In this document: positions 1-9,849 of the stretch, piece by piece | How positions within the stretch are numbered: position 1 is the first letter of the stretch | Layout of the letters: each line of letters opens with the position of its first letter | Assembly (NCBI GenBank): GCA_025774845.1 | Contig: JALGZP010000011.1 | Coordinates: forward strand, 1-64,000 | Reading direction: 5' to 3' | DNA: 64,000 bases | Source: a bacterium | Lineage (GTDB): Bacteria; Arandabacterota; Arandabacteria; Arandabacterales; Arandabacteraceae | Position numbers and translations under genes: made by a program | The notes under the pieces: generated by a model | Told to the model about the DNA's origin: nothing | Seen by the model: only the letters and a program-made list of their open reading frames with translations | Database searches by the model: none

Positions 1-615
1 TAAGTCGGTATCCCAGTCGAATACTGCATCATCACATTCATTCCAGGGAGACCAGACGTCGTTCCTGTCGTAGTCACCCGTGAATGCGTGGGCCTCGAAA
101 CCTACAAATGCCTGGGGGGAGACCTGGACAGCGATTGCGCCTGCCCATGCCGTGAGGGCCCCGCCTGTTTCCTCGGCATCCCGGTACTGCGGGTCGAGAT
201 TCGGAGGAAGCTCTCGTACGCTGTAGGTATCCAGCATGTGGGTCCTGAAGACCGACCCTGCAAGAACCAGGCTCCCACGATAGGTGGGAAGCGGAAACGA
301 AAGCGCGAGTTCCCTGAGTCTCGTAGATGATACGGACCGTGAAGATGTGCCCGTGTACCACTCGGTATCGATATCGTAGGATTCCTTCTGAAAGGTCGTC
401 AGCAGTTCTATTCTTCTTATCTTGGCGAGACCCGCAGGATTCATATACAGGGCTGAGCCGTCATCCACAGCAGCAATACAGGCTCCACCCATTGCCATCC
501 AGCGCGCACCAAGCGCATCCCTGGCAAGAAAGGGCATTTCGTGGCCGGTTGCGCACCATCCTTGAGAGCCGGCGGCCAGGACAAGCGCCAGCCCGATGGC
601 AACATATATCTTCAT
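1..615 (-). CDS. Partial outer-membrane beta-barrel-like protein (OMPP1/PorV-like), C-terminus off the left edge
   Basis: Reverse strand is open from ATG at 613-615 (MKIYVAIGLALVLAAGSQGWCATGHEMPFLARDALGARWMAMGGACIAAVDDGSALYMNPAGLAKI...) to the window edge. It has a signal peptide and the 'ARxxAMGGA...D.A.YxNPAGLA' motif. It overlaps the upstream TGA (ATGA). Confidence 0.62.
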   Translation of the reverse strand, partial: MKIYVAIGLALVLAAGSQGWCATGHEMPFLARDALGARWMAMGGACIAAVDDGSALYMNPAGLAKIRRIELLTTFQKESYDIDTEWYTGTSSRSVSSTRLRELALSFPLPTYRGSLVLAGSVFRTHMLDTYSVRELPPNLDPQYRDAEETGGALTAWAGAIAVQVSPQAFVGFEAHAFTGDYDRNDVWSPWNECDDAVFDWDTDL

Positions 616-1154
616 CACTTATCCTTTGACTTGCGTTCCTTCTTCTCAGGCTCTTTGTCGTCCTTGGGCTTCTCAGCAGGCTTCCGGGGCTGGAAGAGAC
701 GCTTTTCCTTGTTTGTCTTGACTCGTTCCGTCTCGCCCTGACCTGTCGCGGGACCCGTGCCCGGATTTCTGGGGGATTCCTTCACCTTCTCGTTGGAGCC
801 GCCCGGGAGTCCCGGCGTAGGATCTCCGGTAGATGTGCGCGGCTGCCAGAGATTCCGCTTTTCACCGGCGACGCCACCTCCACCATGGCCGTCATCATCC
901 CAGTACCAGTAGTCGTCCCACCACCAGGGATTCCCGTAGTAGGAGCGCCAGTATGGTGAGCGCCAGTTCCAGCTATTGTAATAGGGGTTATGCCAGTAGT
1001 AATAATCGGTGCTTTCGTGGCAATCGGAGCAATGCCTTACCGTCTGGCCGGTATCCCATGAGGCGTCCGTTGTGGGATGGGCCAGCATTGTATAGCATCC
1101 CGCAAAAGCCAAACCGAAAAGTGCCGCAGCCAGAAGCCATCCTACGGTCTTCAT
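615..1154 (-). CDS. Putative lipoprotein with a single CxxCH (haem c-type) motif followed by a Tyr/Trp/Asp-rich tract and a charged tail
   Basis: 179 aa ORF: lipobox LAFAGC, CSDCH motif, then YYYWHNPYYNSWNWRSPYWRSYYGNPWWWDDYWYWDDD. Confidence 0.75.
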   Translation of the reverse strand: MKTVGWLLAAALFGLAFAGCYTMLAHPTTDASWDTGQTVRHCSDCHESTDYYYWHNPYYNSWNWRSPYWRSYYGNPWWWDDYWYWDDDGHGGGGVAGEKRNLWQPRTSTGDPTPGLPGGSNEKVKESPRNPGTGPATGQGETERVKTNKEKRLFQPRKPAEKPKDDKEPEKKERKSKDK

Positions 1155-1195
1155 ATCACCACTTCCTTCGCGTGCGACAGACCTGCTTCCATATT

Positions 1196-1225
1196 ATACT
1201 ATCGTCACATGAAGGCGAGTGTCAA
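1196..1225 (-). promoter_or_regulatory. Candidate sigma70-type promoter for the CxxCH lipoprotein
   Basis: On the reverse strand: TTGACA (1220-1225), 18 nt spacer, TAGTAT (1196-1201). An overlapping TATAAT (1193-1198) has a 21 nt spacer. Confidence 0.42.
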
Positions 1226-1231
1226 CGCTTT

Positions 1232-2398
1232 TCAGTGAGGTACCATCGATAGCAGCACACCTGCGGCGACCGCCGAGCCAATTACTCCGGTCACATTCGG
1301 TCCCATAGCATGCATGAGGAGCGAGTTATGAGGGTTGGCTCTTTCGCCTTCCCTTTGCACAACACGCGCGGCCATCGGGACCGCGCTTACCCCCGCAGCG
1401 CCGATAAGCGGGTTGATTTTGCCGCCCGAGAGCTTGCACATGAGCTTACCCAGGAGTACACCCGTGGCCGTACCGATTGCGAAGGCAACTGCACCAAGTA
1501 CAAGTATCCCGATCGTCTTTGGTGTGAGGAAGCGTGATCCCTGGAGCGTCGCCCCGACGGCAAGGCCGAGGAATATGGTGACTATATTTATGAGCTCATT
1601 CTGGGCCGTCTTTGAAAGCCGCTCGACAACTCCCGATTCGCGCAGGAGATTACCGAACATAAGCATCCCTATAAGCGGCACGGCCGAGGGTACGAGCAGC
1701 GCACACAGGATGGTCACGGCGAAGGGGAAGAGAATCCGCTCACGCTTTGTGACCTCACGCATCTGCTTCATCTCGATCTTGCGCTCGCGCCGGGTGGTGA
1801 GCGCCCTCATGATGGGCGGCTGGATTATAGGTACGAGCGCCATATAGGAATACGCCGCGATCGCGACGGGCCCCAGCAGGTGAGGCGCCATCTTCGATGT
1901 GAGATATATGGCCGTCGGACCGTCTGCACCTCCTATGATTGCGATCGAACTTGCCTCGGGGAGCGTGAACGACAGCCCCAGCCATGGGATCTTTGCAAGC
2001 GCGAGAGCACCGAGCAGGGTTCCGAAGATCCCGAACTGGGCCGCGGCCCCAAGGAATGTGGTCTTGGGATTTGCGATCAGAGGCCCGAAGTCGGTGAGCG
2101 CGCCTATACCGAGAAAGATGAGGAGCGGGAAGAGCCCGGGTACTATACCGAGGTCATAGATGTACCTCAGAATTCCGCCCTCATCCATCATGCCTATCAC
2201 CGGCACGTTGGTGAGTATCGCCCCGAAGCCTATGGGTATAAGCAGGAGCGGCTCGTAACGCTTCTTGACCGCCAGGTATATGAGGAAACAGCCGATGGCG
2301 ATTACGATCACATTCTGGTAGCTCAGATTTAGAATACCGAGCGACTCTATGAATCTACCTAGGAGGTCCCCAATTCCGTACGTCGCTTCCATCGTCAC
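1232..2398 (-). CDS. oadB: Sodium ion-translocating decarboxylase subunit beta
   Basis: 388 aa multi-TM protein with [42 protein letters not shown]. It follows oadA. Confidence 0.95.
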   Translation of the reverse strand: MTMEATYGIGDLLGRFIESLGILNLSYQNVIVIAIGCFLIYLAVKKRYEPLLLIPIGFGAILTNVPVIGMMDEGGILRYIYDLGIVPGLFPLLIFLGIGALTDFGPLIANPKTTFLGAAAQFGIFGTLLGALALAKIPWLGLSFTLPEASSIAIIGGADGPTAIYLTSKMAPHLLGPVAIAAYSYMALVPIIQPPIMRALTTRRERKIEMKQMREVTKRERILFPFAVTILCALLVPSAVPLIGMLMFGNLLRESGVVERLSKTAQNELINIVTIFLGLAVGATLQGSRFLTPKTIGILVLGAVAFAIGTATGVLLGKLMCKLSGGKINPLIGAAGVSAVPMAARVVQREGERANPHNSLLMHAMGPNVTGVIGSAVAAGVLLSMVPH

Positions 2399-2403
2399 TC
2401 CCC

Positions 2404-4221
2404 TTATTCAATGACAACAAGCGGGTCACCGTTTTCGACCTTGTCCCCGGGCCCAACCAGGAACCTGCCGATCCTGCCGTCAAAGGGCGAGACGACTTTG
2501 GTTTCCATCTTCATCGCTTCAAGGATGAGTATCTCATCCCCGTTCTTGACCGTATCGCCTTCGTTCATAAGGAGTCTTAAGACATCTCCGGTAAGCGGCG
2601 CGTCGACCGTCTTACCATCAGCAGCAGGAGGTGCTGTGGGCGTGGGGGTCGCAGCGGGTGCGGAAGGCGCTATGGCAGTTACCGGGCCGCATCCACCACC
2701 GGCCAGATCCTGAACGGAGACATCGTAGCTCGTACCATTAACAGTTACCTTAAAAGTGCTGTGTGAGACCGCAGCGGGTGCGGCCGCCTGAGCAGGCGCC
2801 GGCGCCGCTGCTTTTTCCGGCTTCTTGGCCGGTGCTGCCGGCTCGGGTTGCTTGATCCCGTCCCTTATGTCGAGAAACTCCAGCCCCACCTCGGGGAAGA
2901 GGGCAAAGGTGAGCACATCCTCGTCCCCGGCCTTGGGTTCGCGTCCGAGCTTTTCGACGAGTTCCTTCCGGTCTTTCTCAAGTTCCGGCTCGATGAGATC
3001 GGCGGGCCGCTGGGTGATCGGTTGCTCTCCGGTTTCTGCGACCACGCGGTCGACGAGTTCCTTCTTGACCTCCCCGGGTGCCTTACCGTACCTGCCAAGC
3101 AGGTAGTTCTTGGTGTGCTCGGTCAAGACCTTGTAGCGTTCGCCCTGGAGCACATTGATCACGGCCTGGGTGCCCACGACCTGGCTACTCGGGGTGACGA
3201 GCGGGGGATAACCCATATCGGCTCTGACTCTCACGACCTCTTGAAGCACCTCGTCATAGCGGTCCATGGCATTCTGTTTTCTGAGCTGGCTTGCGAGGTT
3301 CGAGAGCATTCCGCCAGGCACCTGCGCGGAGAGAATCCTCGTATCGACCCCGGCAAGACCACTCTCATGCTCCGCGAGCTCCTTCCGGACAAACTTGAAG
3401 TGTTCGGCGATCTCAATTAGGAGGTCGAGATCGAGCCCCGTATCGTATGGCCCACCCGCAAGCGCTGCGACCAGACTCTCGGTCGCAGGCTGTGACGTCC
3501 CGAGCGAGAGCGGGGAGAGGGCGGTATCTATGATCGTGGCTCCGGCCTCGATACCTTTGAGGTAACTCATCTCGCTCTGGCCCGTGGTCGCATGGCAGTG
3601 AAGGTGAATAGGAATGCTGATCTTCTTCTTGAGTGCAGTGACAAGCTGGGTGGAGGCATGCTGGGTCAGGAGTCCGGCCATATCCTTGATACATAGCGTG
3701 TCGGCCCCCATCTCCTCAAGTTGCATCGACATCTCAACATAGAAGTCCAGCGTATGGACGGGACTCGTGGTGTATGAGATGCAACCTTCAGCGTGCTTTC
3801 CTACCTTCTTGGTCGCACGCATGGCTGTCTGGAGATTGCGTATATCGTTAAGTGCATCGAATATCCGGAAAACATCGATCCCGGCATCGGCGGCCAGTTC
3901 AACAAACCTCTCAACGAGATCATCGGCGTAATGCCTGTAACCGACGATATTCTGAGCCCTCAGAAGCATCTGCGTCCGTGTATTGGGGATCGCTTTTCTC
4001 AAAGTCCTAACACGCTCCCACGGATCCTCACGCAGGAACCTTATACAGGAATCGAATGTCGCGCCGCCCCACATCTCAAGGGAGAAGTATCCCACGCTAT
4101 CCAGTTTGCCGGCGACGGGGAGCATGTGCTTCGTAGGCATCCTTGTAGCGAGAAGTGATTGATGAGCGTCTCGAAGGATAGTGTCGGTGATCTGTACCTT
4201 TGCAGTTTCTTTCGGGGTCAC
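2404..4221 (-). CDS. oadA: Oxaloacetate decarboxylase alpha subunit / pyruvate carboxylase subunit B, C-terminal biotinyl domain
   Basis: 605 aa: [17 protein letters not shown]... carboxyltransferase motifs, Ala/Pro linker, and [18 protein letters not shown] biotinylation site. Confidence 0.95.
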   Translation of the reverse strand: MTPKETAKVQITDTILRDAHQSLLATRMPTKHMLPVAGKLDSVGYFSLEMWGGATFDSCIRFLREDPWERVRTLRKAIPNTRTQMLLRAQNIVGYRHYADDLVERFVELAADAGIDVFRIFDALNDIRNLQTAMRATKKVGKHAEGCISYTTSPVHTLDFYVEMSMQLEEMGADTLCIKDMAGLLTQHASTQLVTALKKKISIPIHLHCHATTGQSEMSYLKGIEAGATIIDTALSPLSLGTSQPATESLVAALAGGPYDTGLDLDLLIEIAEHFKFVRKELAEHESGLAGVDTRILSAQVPGGMLSNLASQLRKQNAMDRYDEVLQEVVRVRADMGYPPLVTPSSQVVGTQAVINVLQGERYKVLTEHTKNYLLGRYGKAPGEVKKELVDRVVAETGEQPITQRPADLIEPELEKDRKELVEKLGREPKAGDEDVLTFALFPEVGLEFLDIRDGIKQPEPAAPAKKPEKAAAPAPAQAAAPAAVSHSTFKVTVNGTSYDVSVQDLAGGGCGPVTAIAPSAPAATPTPTAPPAADGKTVDAPLTGDVLRLLMNEGDTVKNGDEILILEAMKMETKVVSPFDGRIGRFLVGPGDKVENGDPLVVIE

Positions 4222-4445
4222 GACTCATCTCTCCTTTCAGCACTTCTTGATCGGAAAACATGCGCATGTAATGCTGCGCTGACTGCGGCAATCAATTCAC
4301 CTGGAACTTCACCGGCAGGGACTGTTTCCGGACCCTTGAATCTCGCGAGAAGGTGTATTGCCAGTGCAAGAAGGGCGATGAAACAGAAGACAATCGCCAT
4401 ACCGAGAAGGGCAATCGCGTAACCAGTACTCATACCCACTTCCAT
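4218..4445 (-). CDS. oadG: OadG-like gamma subunit of Na+-pumping decarboxylase
   Basis: 75 aa with one N-terminal TM helix. It overlaps oadA by 4 nt in the order G-A-B. Confidence 0.75.
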   Translation of the reverse strand: MEVGMSTGYAIALLGMAIVFCFIALLALAIHLLARFKGPETVPAGEVPGELIAAVSAALHAHVFRSRSAERRDES

Positions 4446-4471
4446 TGGCCGCCTCCTTGAATCGGGTTAGG

Positions 4472-4501
4472 AGTTTAGCCCTGCCGGTATGCTGATGTCA
4501 A
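4472..4501 (-). promoter_or_regulatory. Candidate promoter of the oadGAB operon
   Basis: Reverse strand: TTGACA (4496-4501), 18 nt spacer, TAAACT (4472-4477). It adjoins the inverted repeat AACTGT-TTTG-ACAGTT. Confidence 0.42.
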
Positions 4502-4651
4502 CTGTTTTGACAGTTTTTTGGTTGCAACATGATTACCTTGAAAATATGCTCGTTCCAGCCCGGATGGGCAGGTTGCCCGGAGGGTCCGAACCGGCCCGTG
4601 GCAGGGTCGGCAAGAATCGACAAGAAAAAGCCAGGGAAACGGACCATCGCG

Positions 4652-4678
4652 GGAACTTTGTGGGCATACACAGGTAGA
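4652..4678 (+). promoter_or_regulatory. Candidate ECF (sigmaE-type) autoregulatory promoter
   Basis: GGAACTTT (4652-4659), which matches the known E. coli sigmaE -35 consensus, then about 14 nt and GTAGA, immediately upstream of an ECF sigma gene. Confidence 0.33.
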
Positions 4679-4692
4679 ATATACTGGTAGGG

Positions 4693-5340
4693 GTGAAGAT
4701 GACCCGAGACAGGGGCGAGCTCTTGCCCAGGGGTGGTGCTGAGAGCGACGAACAGTTGATGTTGCGGGTGGGGCAAGGGGACAAGAGTGCTTTTGATGAA
4801 ATCGTTAAAAGGTATACATCGCGGATGGTCAATCTGGCGTATCAGATTGTGGGTGAGCGGGAGCTTGCCCAGGACGTTGCACAGGAGACTTTCTTGAGAG
4901 CATATAAGAGTGCGGCAAGGTACCGGGAAATCTCTAAGTTCTCAACCTGGCTTTATACGATAGCAATTAACCTCTGCAGGAATGAGTTACGTCGGCGCAA
5001 GTTCAGGATGTACTCGCTTGAGGGGATGGCCGAGCGTGAGGATGACGACAAGTTGAGGATCGATATCGCCGATGAAAGCAGGAAACCCGATCGCGATCTT
5101 GAGAAGAAGGAGATCGGGAAGATAGTACGCGATGCGGTGGAGATGCTACCGGAGAAATTCAAAACACCGCTTGTGCTGAGGGACCTTCAAGAACTCACTT
5201 ATGAAGAGATCGGTGGGATATTGGATCTGCCGGAGGGCACGGTGAAATCGAGGATAAACAGAGCGCGGCTGAGGGTGAAAGAAATACTCACCCCTCTATT
5301 CGAACGTACGGACGGGGAGATGACAAACGATGGACTGTAA
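4693..5340 (+). CDS. rpoE: RNA polymerase sigma factor, ECF / sigma-E family
   Basis: DEQLMLRVGQGDKSAFDEIVKRYTSRMVNLAYQIVGERELAQDVAQETFLRAYKS and ELTYEEIGGILDLPEGTVKSRINRAR. The exact start is uncertain. Confidence 0.92.
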   Translation: MKMTRDRGELLPRGGAESDEQLMLRVGQGDKSAFDEIVKRYTSRMVNLAYQIVGERELAQDVAQETFLRAYKSAARYREISKFSTWLYTIAINLCRNELRRRKFRMYSLEGMAEREDDDKLRIDIADESRKPDRDLEKKEIGKIVRDAVEMLPEKFKTPLVLRDLQELTYEEIGGILDLPEGTVKSRINRARLRVKEILTPLFERTDGEMTNDGL

Positions 5341-5893
5341 GCATGTTGAAGATCTTTTGATGGCATTGTGTGACGGAAGCCTTGATGCGGACAGCGTCCG
5401 CCAGGTGGAGGTTCACCTTGCCTCGTGTTCGGATTGTACCAGGGAGAGGATGAGAGTCGCAAGGACGCTGGATGCACTTCGCGAGTTTGAACGGATTGAA
5501 CCCCGCGAGGACTTCTCTGCAAGGTTGTGGCAGAAGATCGATCAGTGGGACACCGCCAGACGGGCGCTCTGGCTGACCGCGGTGGCCACCTTTGTACGGA
5601 AGAACCGCAGGGCAGTGGCTGTCTGCTGCACGGTGTTTGTCATATCACTCTTAAGCGGGGTCTTTATCCTCCGGGATATGACAGGTGGACCGGGTATGGA
5701 AGTTGCCACAGATGAAAGACCTGCCGAGGGGTTCGTTATCCGCGAGATACCGCAGTCTGTTGCTGCCGTGGATGACACCGTCTTCATGCATTACGTCACG
5801 GGAGACCGTCCTGTGAGACAGGATCCCCGTGCGGAGGACTACGTATTCAAGCCCGTGGTCAGGCCCGTTTCGGATGCCGGGCCGCCCTTCTAG
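5330..5893 (+). CDS. Anti-sigma factor with zinc-finger (ZAS) N-terminus and one TM segment
   Basis: HLASCSDC (Hx3Cx2C). TM helix AVAVCCTVFVISLLSGVFIL. It overlaps the sigma gene. Confidence 0.85.
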   Translation: MDCKHVEDLLMALCDGSLDADSVRQVEVHLASCSDCTRERMRVARTLDALREFERIEPREDFSARLWQKIDQWDTARRALWLTAVATFVRKNRRAVAVCCTVFVISLLSGVFILRDMTGGPGMEVATDERPAEGFVIREIPQSVAAVDDTVFMHYVTGDRPVRQDPRAEDYVFKPVVRPVSDAGPPF

Positions 5894-7071
5894 TGAGGTG
5901 TGAAATGAGGGAACTCGCCTGCATACTCGTGATAGTCGCTGTGGCAGGTGCCGCCATGGACGGCACGGCTCAGGGTATAGATGCCCTCGAACGAGACGTA
6001 ACCCGGCTGGTGGAGGGGGTCAGTGAGTCGATCGTGTCGGTTGCCGCGATCTCAGGGCCTCACGCTGCGAGGAGTGTCGGCTGCGGCATCGTTTTCGATG
6101 AGGAGGGTTTGATACTTACAACGACCAGTGTTGTCGGACACGCCCGGCAGGTAGAGATCGGGACTCGTGACGGGACCAAGATCGAGGGGATGGTTGTAGG
6201 CAGCGACGCGATGTCGGATCTCGCGGTCATAAGAGCAGAGGGACTCAAACTAAAACCGGCAAAACTCGGTGACGCTGATGCCCTGCTTCCTGGCTCTCTG
6301 ATCTTTGTGATCGGCAATGCCTTTGGCTCACTGCCATCGGTTTCGATGGGAGTCGTGAGCACCCCGGCCGGCCGGAGTGGTGACGAGTTGGGTGATTCGA
6401 TGCTCCGGCTTTCGGTTGCGATCAATCCTGGCGATATCGGCGGGCCTGTCGTCAATACAAAGGGTGAAGTAATAGGGATCGTAGTCGGCCGGTTGACTTT
6501 CCAGTCGCGTTACCAGTCGGTCCGTATCCAGGAACGTGGTTCATTCAAGATTGCAGGGACACCCCAGGTTTCGAGTATGACCGTTGCAATGCCTGCTCAA
6601 AGGGCGGTCGCCATGACTGGCGATATCATTAAGACAGGGATGCGTGAACCCGGTTTTCTCGGCGTCCAGGTACTGGATCTCTCTGAGGAGATGAAGGGTA
6701 AGCTTGGCAGGCAAGATGACGGGGTCGTTGTCACGCATGTGGTCACGGCAAGCCCGGCGGAGTCGATAGGCATTGCACCCGGGGATGTGATCACCATGTT
6801 CGGTGCGCACGCTGTAGAATCGGTCGGTGTCCTCCGTGATGCCGTGAGAGCAGCGAGACCCGGGGAGATCACCGAGGTCAAGTTCGTAAGAGGCTCAAAG
6901 ACGCTCTCGGATGGCGTCAGGCTAAGCCGTATGGTGCCCGAGTACGTTCGGGAGGCGTCCCTGCGGCCCCAAAGTGTTGGACCCGAGGAGGTGCGCGCCC
7001 GTATAGAAGATCTCAAAGTCGAAATCGAAATTCTGCGAACCCAGCTAAAGGATATAGAGAAGAGGCAGTAA
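5893..7071 (+). CDS. HtrA/DegP-like trypsin-fold protein with PDZ domain; catalytic His and Ser apparently replaced (pseudoprotease)
   Basis: Signal peptide; GCGIVFDEEGLILTTTSVVG, SDLAVIRAEG, INPGDIGGPVVNTKGEVIGI; PDZ 'GFLGVQVLDLSEEM...VVTHVVTASPAESIGIAPGDVITMFG'; C-terminal coiled coil. Confidence 0.85.
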   Translation: MRCEMRELACILVIVAVAGAAMDGTAQGIDALERDVTRLVEGVSESIVSVAAISGPHAARSVGCGIVFDEEGLILTTTSVVGHARQVEIGTRDGTKIEGMVVGSDAMSDLAVIRAEGLKLKPAKLGDADALLPGSLIFVIGNAFGSLPSVSMGVVSTPAGRSGDELGDSMLRLSVAINPGDIGGPVVNTKGEVIGIVVGRLTFQSRYQSVRIQERGSFKIAGTPQVSSMTVAMPAQRAVAMTGDIIKTGMREPGFLGVQVLDLSEEMKGKLGRQDDGVVVTHVVTASPAESIGIAPGDVITMFGAHAVESVGVLRDAVRAARPGEITEVKFVRGSKTLSDGVRLSRMVPEYVREASLRPQSVGPEEVRARIEDLKVEIEILRTQLKDIEKRQ

Positions 7072-7111
7072 ACCCCGGGGTTCCACCCCCGACGTTACCG
7101 GGAATTTCCCC

Positions 7112-7140
7112 TTGACATCCTCTACGACCGTGGCTACTAG
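7112..7140 (+). promoter_or_regulatory. Candidate sigma70-type promoter
   Basis: TTGACA (7112-7117), 17 nt, TACTAG (7135-7140). TAGAAT overlaps at 7138-7143. Confidence 0.42.
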
Positions 7141-7165
7141 AATTGTGTCAAAGCGAGGTGACGTG

Positions 7166-8161
7166 ATGAGGCGACTCTTCTGGATTATCCCCGTGCTTTC
7201 CCTGCTGGCCGGTTGCACGCGACCCATGATCGCGGCCTTCGGGTCGAACAGTGAGATCGTAATCGTAACGAGCCCGAGGTGCGTCGACCAGGCAACTGTG
7301 CTGAAATCTATACTCGAGCGCGAAATCCTCACAGTGCAGTACGAGCCGGCCTTTGAGGTCAGACTCGCGACAACCGCTGAAATCCGCTCGGAACGTTCGA
7401 GGAAGAACATTATCATCCTGGACTATCTCAGACCCGATGGCATGATCACCGACGCCATCCTCAGCCTTGCCGGACGGGACAAGGACGCTTTTCTTGAGGG
7501 GCGCCAGAACCGCAAGGAAATGCATGACAGGTGGGCCAAGGGGCAGGTGCTGCTCATAATCGCGACCGAGACCCAGCGTGACCTCGACGATCTCCTGGCC
7601 CGGGAGTCCGATGCCATCTTCAGTTTCGTCAGTGACGCTGTCCAGAAACGTCTCAACCGCTCTCTGTTCTATCCGGGCGAGCAGACAGAGGTATCGGAGC
7701 GCCTTACCGACAGTTATGGATGGGAGCTCAGGCTTCCGAACATCTATAAGGTTGATGAAACGCACGCCGCCGGGCGGGTGATCAAGATCCAGGCCGAACG
7801 CCCTGCCAGGATGATCACGGTTCACTGGGAGGATGGCAGCTGGGCGGACCTGGCCACCACATGTCTTGAGCGCAAGAAGATGCTGGCGTGGGAATTCTGG
7901 GACGAGGACGAGATTGTCGAAGAAAGCCTGGTTATCGGTGAGGGCCGTTTCAATGAACACGACTGCATAGTACTGAGCGGCACCTGGGATAATGAAAAGT
8001 ACACGATCGGCGGAGTGTATGCGAGTTACTGCTTCACCTGTGACGCCTGCAATCGCAGCTACCTTGTTGATGCTTCGGTGTTTGCCCCGGGTCTTGAGAA
8101 ACTACCGCTGATGAGGGAGCTGAGTGCTGTCCTGGCCACCTTCCGATGTTGTAGTCCTTGA
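7166..8161 (+). CDS. DUF4837-like lipoprotein
   Basis: MRRLFWIIPVLSLLAGCTRPMIAAFGSNSEIVIVTSPRC: lipobox LLAGC and DUF4837-like N-terminus. Confidence 0.72.
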   Translation: MRRLFWIIPVLSLLAGCTRPMIAAFGSNSEIVIVTSPRCVDQATVLKSILEREILTVQYEPAFEVRLATTAEIRSERSRKNIIILDYLRPDGMITDAILSLAGRDKDAFLEGRQNRKEMHDRWAKGQVLLIIATETQRDLDDLLARESDAIFSFVSDAVQKRLNRSLFYPGEQTEVSERLTDSYGWELRLPNIYKVDETHAAGRVIKIQAERPARMITVHWEDGSWADLATTCLERKKMLAWEFWDEDEIVEESLVIGEGRFNEHDCIVLSGTWDNEKYTIGGVYASYCFTCDACNRSYLVDASVFAPGLEKLPLMRELSAVLATFRCCSP

Positions 8162-8186
8162 CATCACCTTAGACCTCTGTTAGATT
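8158..8186 (+). promoter_or_regulatory. Candidate sigma70-type promoter for pepP
   Basis: TTGACA (8158-8163), 17 nt, TAGATT (8181-8186), in the gap before the GTG start at 8221. Confidence 0.5.
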
Positions 8187-8220
8187 CAGCCCGCATTGTT
8201 ATAGCAAGGGGGTTCCATCT

Positions 8221-9288
8221 GTGAGTAGATTGGACAATCTCTATGAAGATCTGAAGACCAGGCAGATCGACAGGTTCCTGGTCTCAAACATATCCAATGT
8301 GAGGTATCTCTCGGGTTTCTCCGGCTCGACGGCGGCAATGCTGGTCGGGACCGATGGGGCAACCCTCGTCACGGATTTCAGGTACAGGGAGCAGGCGGAG
8401 GGTGAGGTTTACAGGGGTATCAAGGTTGAGATAGATACCCGGGACGCCCTTACGGCGATCATTGACATGCTGACCGATTTTGAGGGCAAGATCGGCTTCG
8501 AATCTGCTTCACTCACCTATGCCGTCTTCGAGAAACTCCAGAACAGCCTCAAGGCAAGTCTCGTGCCAGTTGAAGCCGCGGTCGAGTTACTCAGGCAGGT
8601 CAAGGACGAGAGTGAGCTTGCCAGCATAGCCAGGGCCGTTGACATCTCAGACGAGGTGTTTGCCGAGGTAGTCGGGGAGATCAAACCCGGGTTGACCGAG
8701 GTCGATATCGCCGCAAGGATCGACTTCCTGCTCAGGAAGAAATCTTCCCAGATTCCGGCCTTTGAGACTATCGTGGCTTCAGGGGAGCACTCCTCGTTGC
8801 CGCACGCGAAGCCGACCACGAGGGTGATCCGGGAAGGTGATCTTGTCAAGATGGACTTCGGCGCGATATGGGACGGATATTGCGCCGACATTACAAGGAC
8901 GGTGGTTGTTGGCAAGGCGTCACAGCGGGTCCGCGAGATATACGACATAGTGCTTGCGGCAAACGAGAAGGCGATCTCGGGAGTCAGGGCCGGAGTCAAG
9001 GGAAGCGACGTGGACGCCATCGCGAGAGGATACATCACGGAAAAGGGTTTTGGTGAGGAGTTCGGGCACGGGCTGGGTCATGGTGTGGGGCTAGAGATTC
9101 ACGAAGGACCGCGGTTCTCGCGTAAAGACGATACGCTACTCCGTCCGGGCATGGTTGCGACCGTGGAGCCGGGGATATATGTACCCGGTTGGGGTGGTGT
9201 GAGAATTGAGGACATCGTGGTGGTTGAGGATGGGGGCTGCAAGGTCCTGACATCTTCTGAGAAGGCGCTGATGGAAGTGGGGATGTAG
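8221..9288 (+). CDS. pepP: Xaa-Pro aminopeptidase (M24 family)
   Basis: [58 protein letters not shown] metal-binding motifs. GTG start. Confidence 0.93.
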   Translation: MSRLDNLYEDLKTRQIDRFLVSNISNVRYLSGFSGSTAAMLVGTDGATLVTDFRYREQAEGEVYRGIKVEIDTRDALTAIIDMLTDFEGKIGFESASLTYAVFEKLQNSLKASLVPVEAAVELLRQVKDESELASIARAVDISDEVFAEVVGEIKPGLTEVDIAARIDFLLRKKSSQIPAFETIVASGEHSSLPHAKPTTRVIREGDLVKMDFGAIWDGYCADITRTVVVGKASQRVREIYDIVLAANEKAISGVRAGVKGSDVDAIARGYITEKGFGEEFGHGLGHGVGLEIHEGPRFSRKDDTLLRPGMVATVEPGIYVPGWGGVRIEDIVVVEDGGCKVLTSSEKALMEVGM

Positions 9289-9289
9289 C

Positions 9290-9847
9290 ATGACGACAAC
9301 GAATGACCTGAGGAACGGCATGGTGATCGAGTTCGACGGCACACTGTATTCCGTGGTAGAGTTTCAGCATGTGAAACCCGGTAAGGGCGGTGCCTTCGTC
9401 CGGACGAAAATCAAGAATATGGGTACCGGCCGGGTGATCGACAAGACCTTCAATGCCGGCGAGAAGATCACGAGTGTCAGAATAGACAGGGTTGAAATGC
9501 AGTACCTCTACGGCTCGGGGGATGAGTACAACTTCATGAATAATGAGACATTCGACCAGATAGCGCTGCCGAGAGCCATGGTCGAGGACATAGCACCGCT
9601 GATGAAGGAGAACACCATCGTTTCCGTGCAAATGCGTGACGGACAGCCCATTGCTTTGGAACTGCCAACATTCGTGGATCTCGAGATAGTTGAAACCGCG
9701 CCTGGTGTCAAGGGAGACACCGTCTCCGGAGGGACCAAGCCGGCTACGCTCGAGACAGGCAAAGTCATCCAGGTACCGCTCTTTGTTGAGCACGGAACCG
9801 TGGTCCGTGTGGATACCCGGTCCGGAGAGTACGTTTCGAGGGTATAG
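9290..9847 (+). CDS. efp: Elongation factor P
   Basis: [20 protein letters not shown] and C-terminal ...[14 protein letters not shown]. Confidence 0.97.
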   Translation: MTTTNDLRNGMVIEFDGTLYSVVEFQHVKPGKGGAFVRTKIKNMGTGRVIDKTFNAGEKITSVRIDRVEMQYLYGSGDEYNFMNNETFDQIALPRAMVEDIAPLMKENTIVSVQMRDGQPIALELPTFVDLEIVETAPGVKGDTVSGGTKPATLETGKVIQVPLFVEHGTVVRVDTRSGEYVSRV

Positions 9848-9849
9848 CC

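Noticed and set aside
4499-4514. AACTGT-TTTG-ACAGTT followed by T-run as a terminator
   Set aside because: Lies between divergent genes with nothing to terminate on the plus strand; more likely part of the oad promoter/operator region.
7071-7082. Palindrome AACCCCGGGGTT after the HtrA-like gene
   Set aside because: A 12-bp perfect dyad but no loop and no T-run; too short to claim a terminator or operator.
7148-7960. 270-aa minus-strand ORF
   Set aside because: Antisense to the DUF4837-like CDS, which has a lipobox and family resemblance; the minus frame looks like a shadow.
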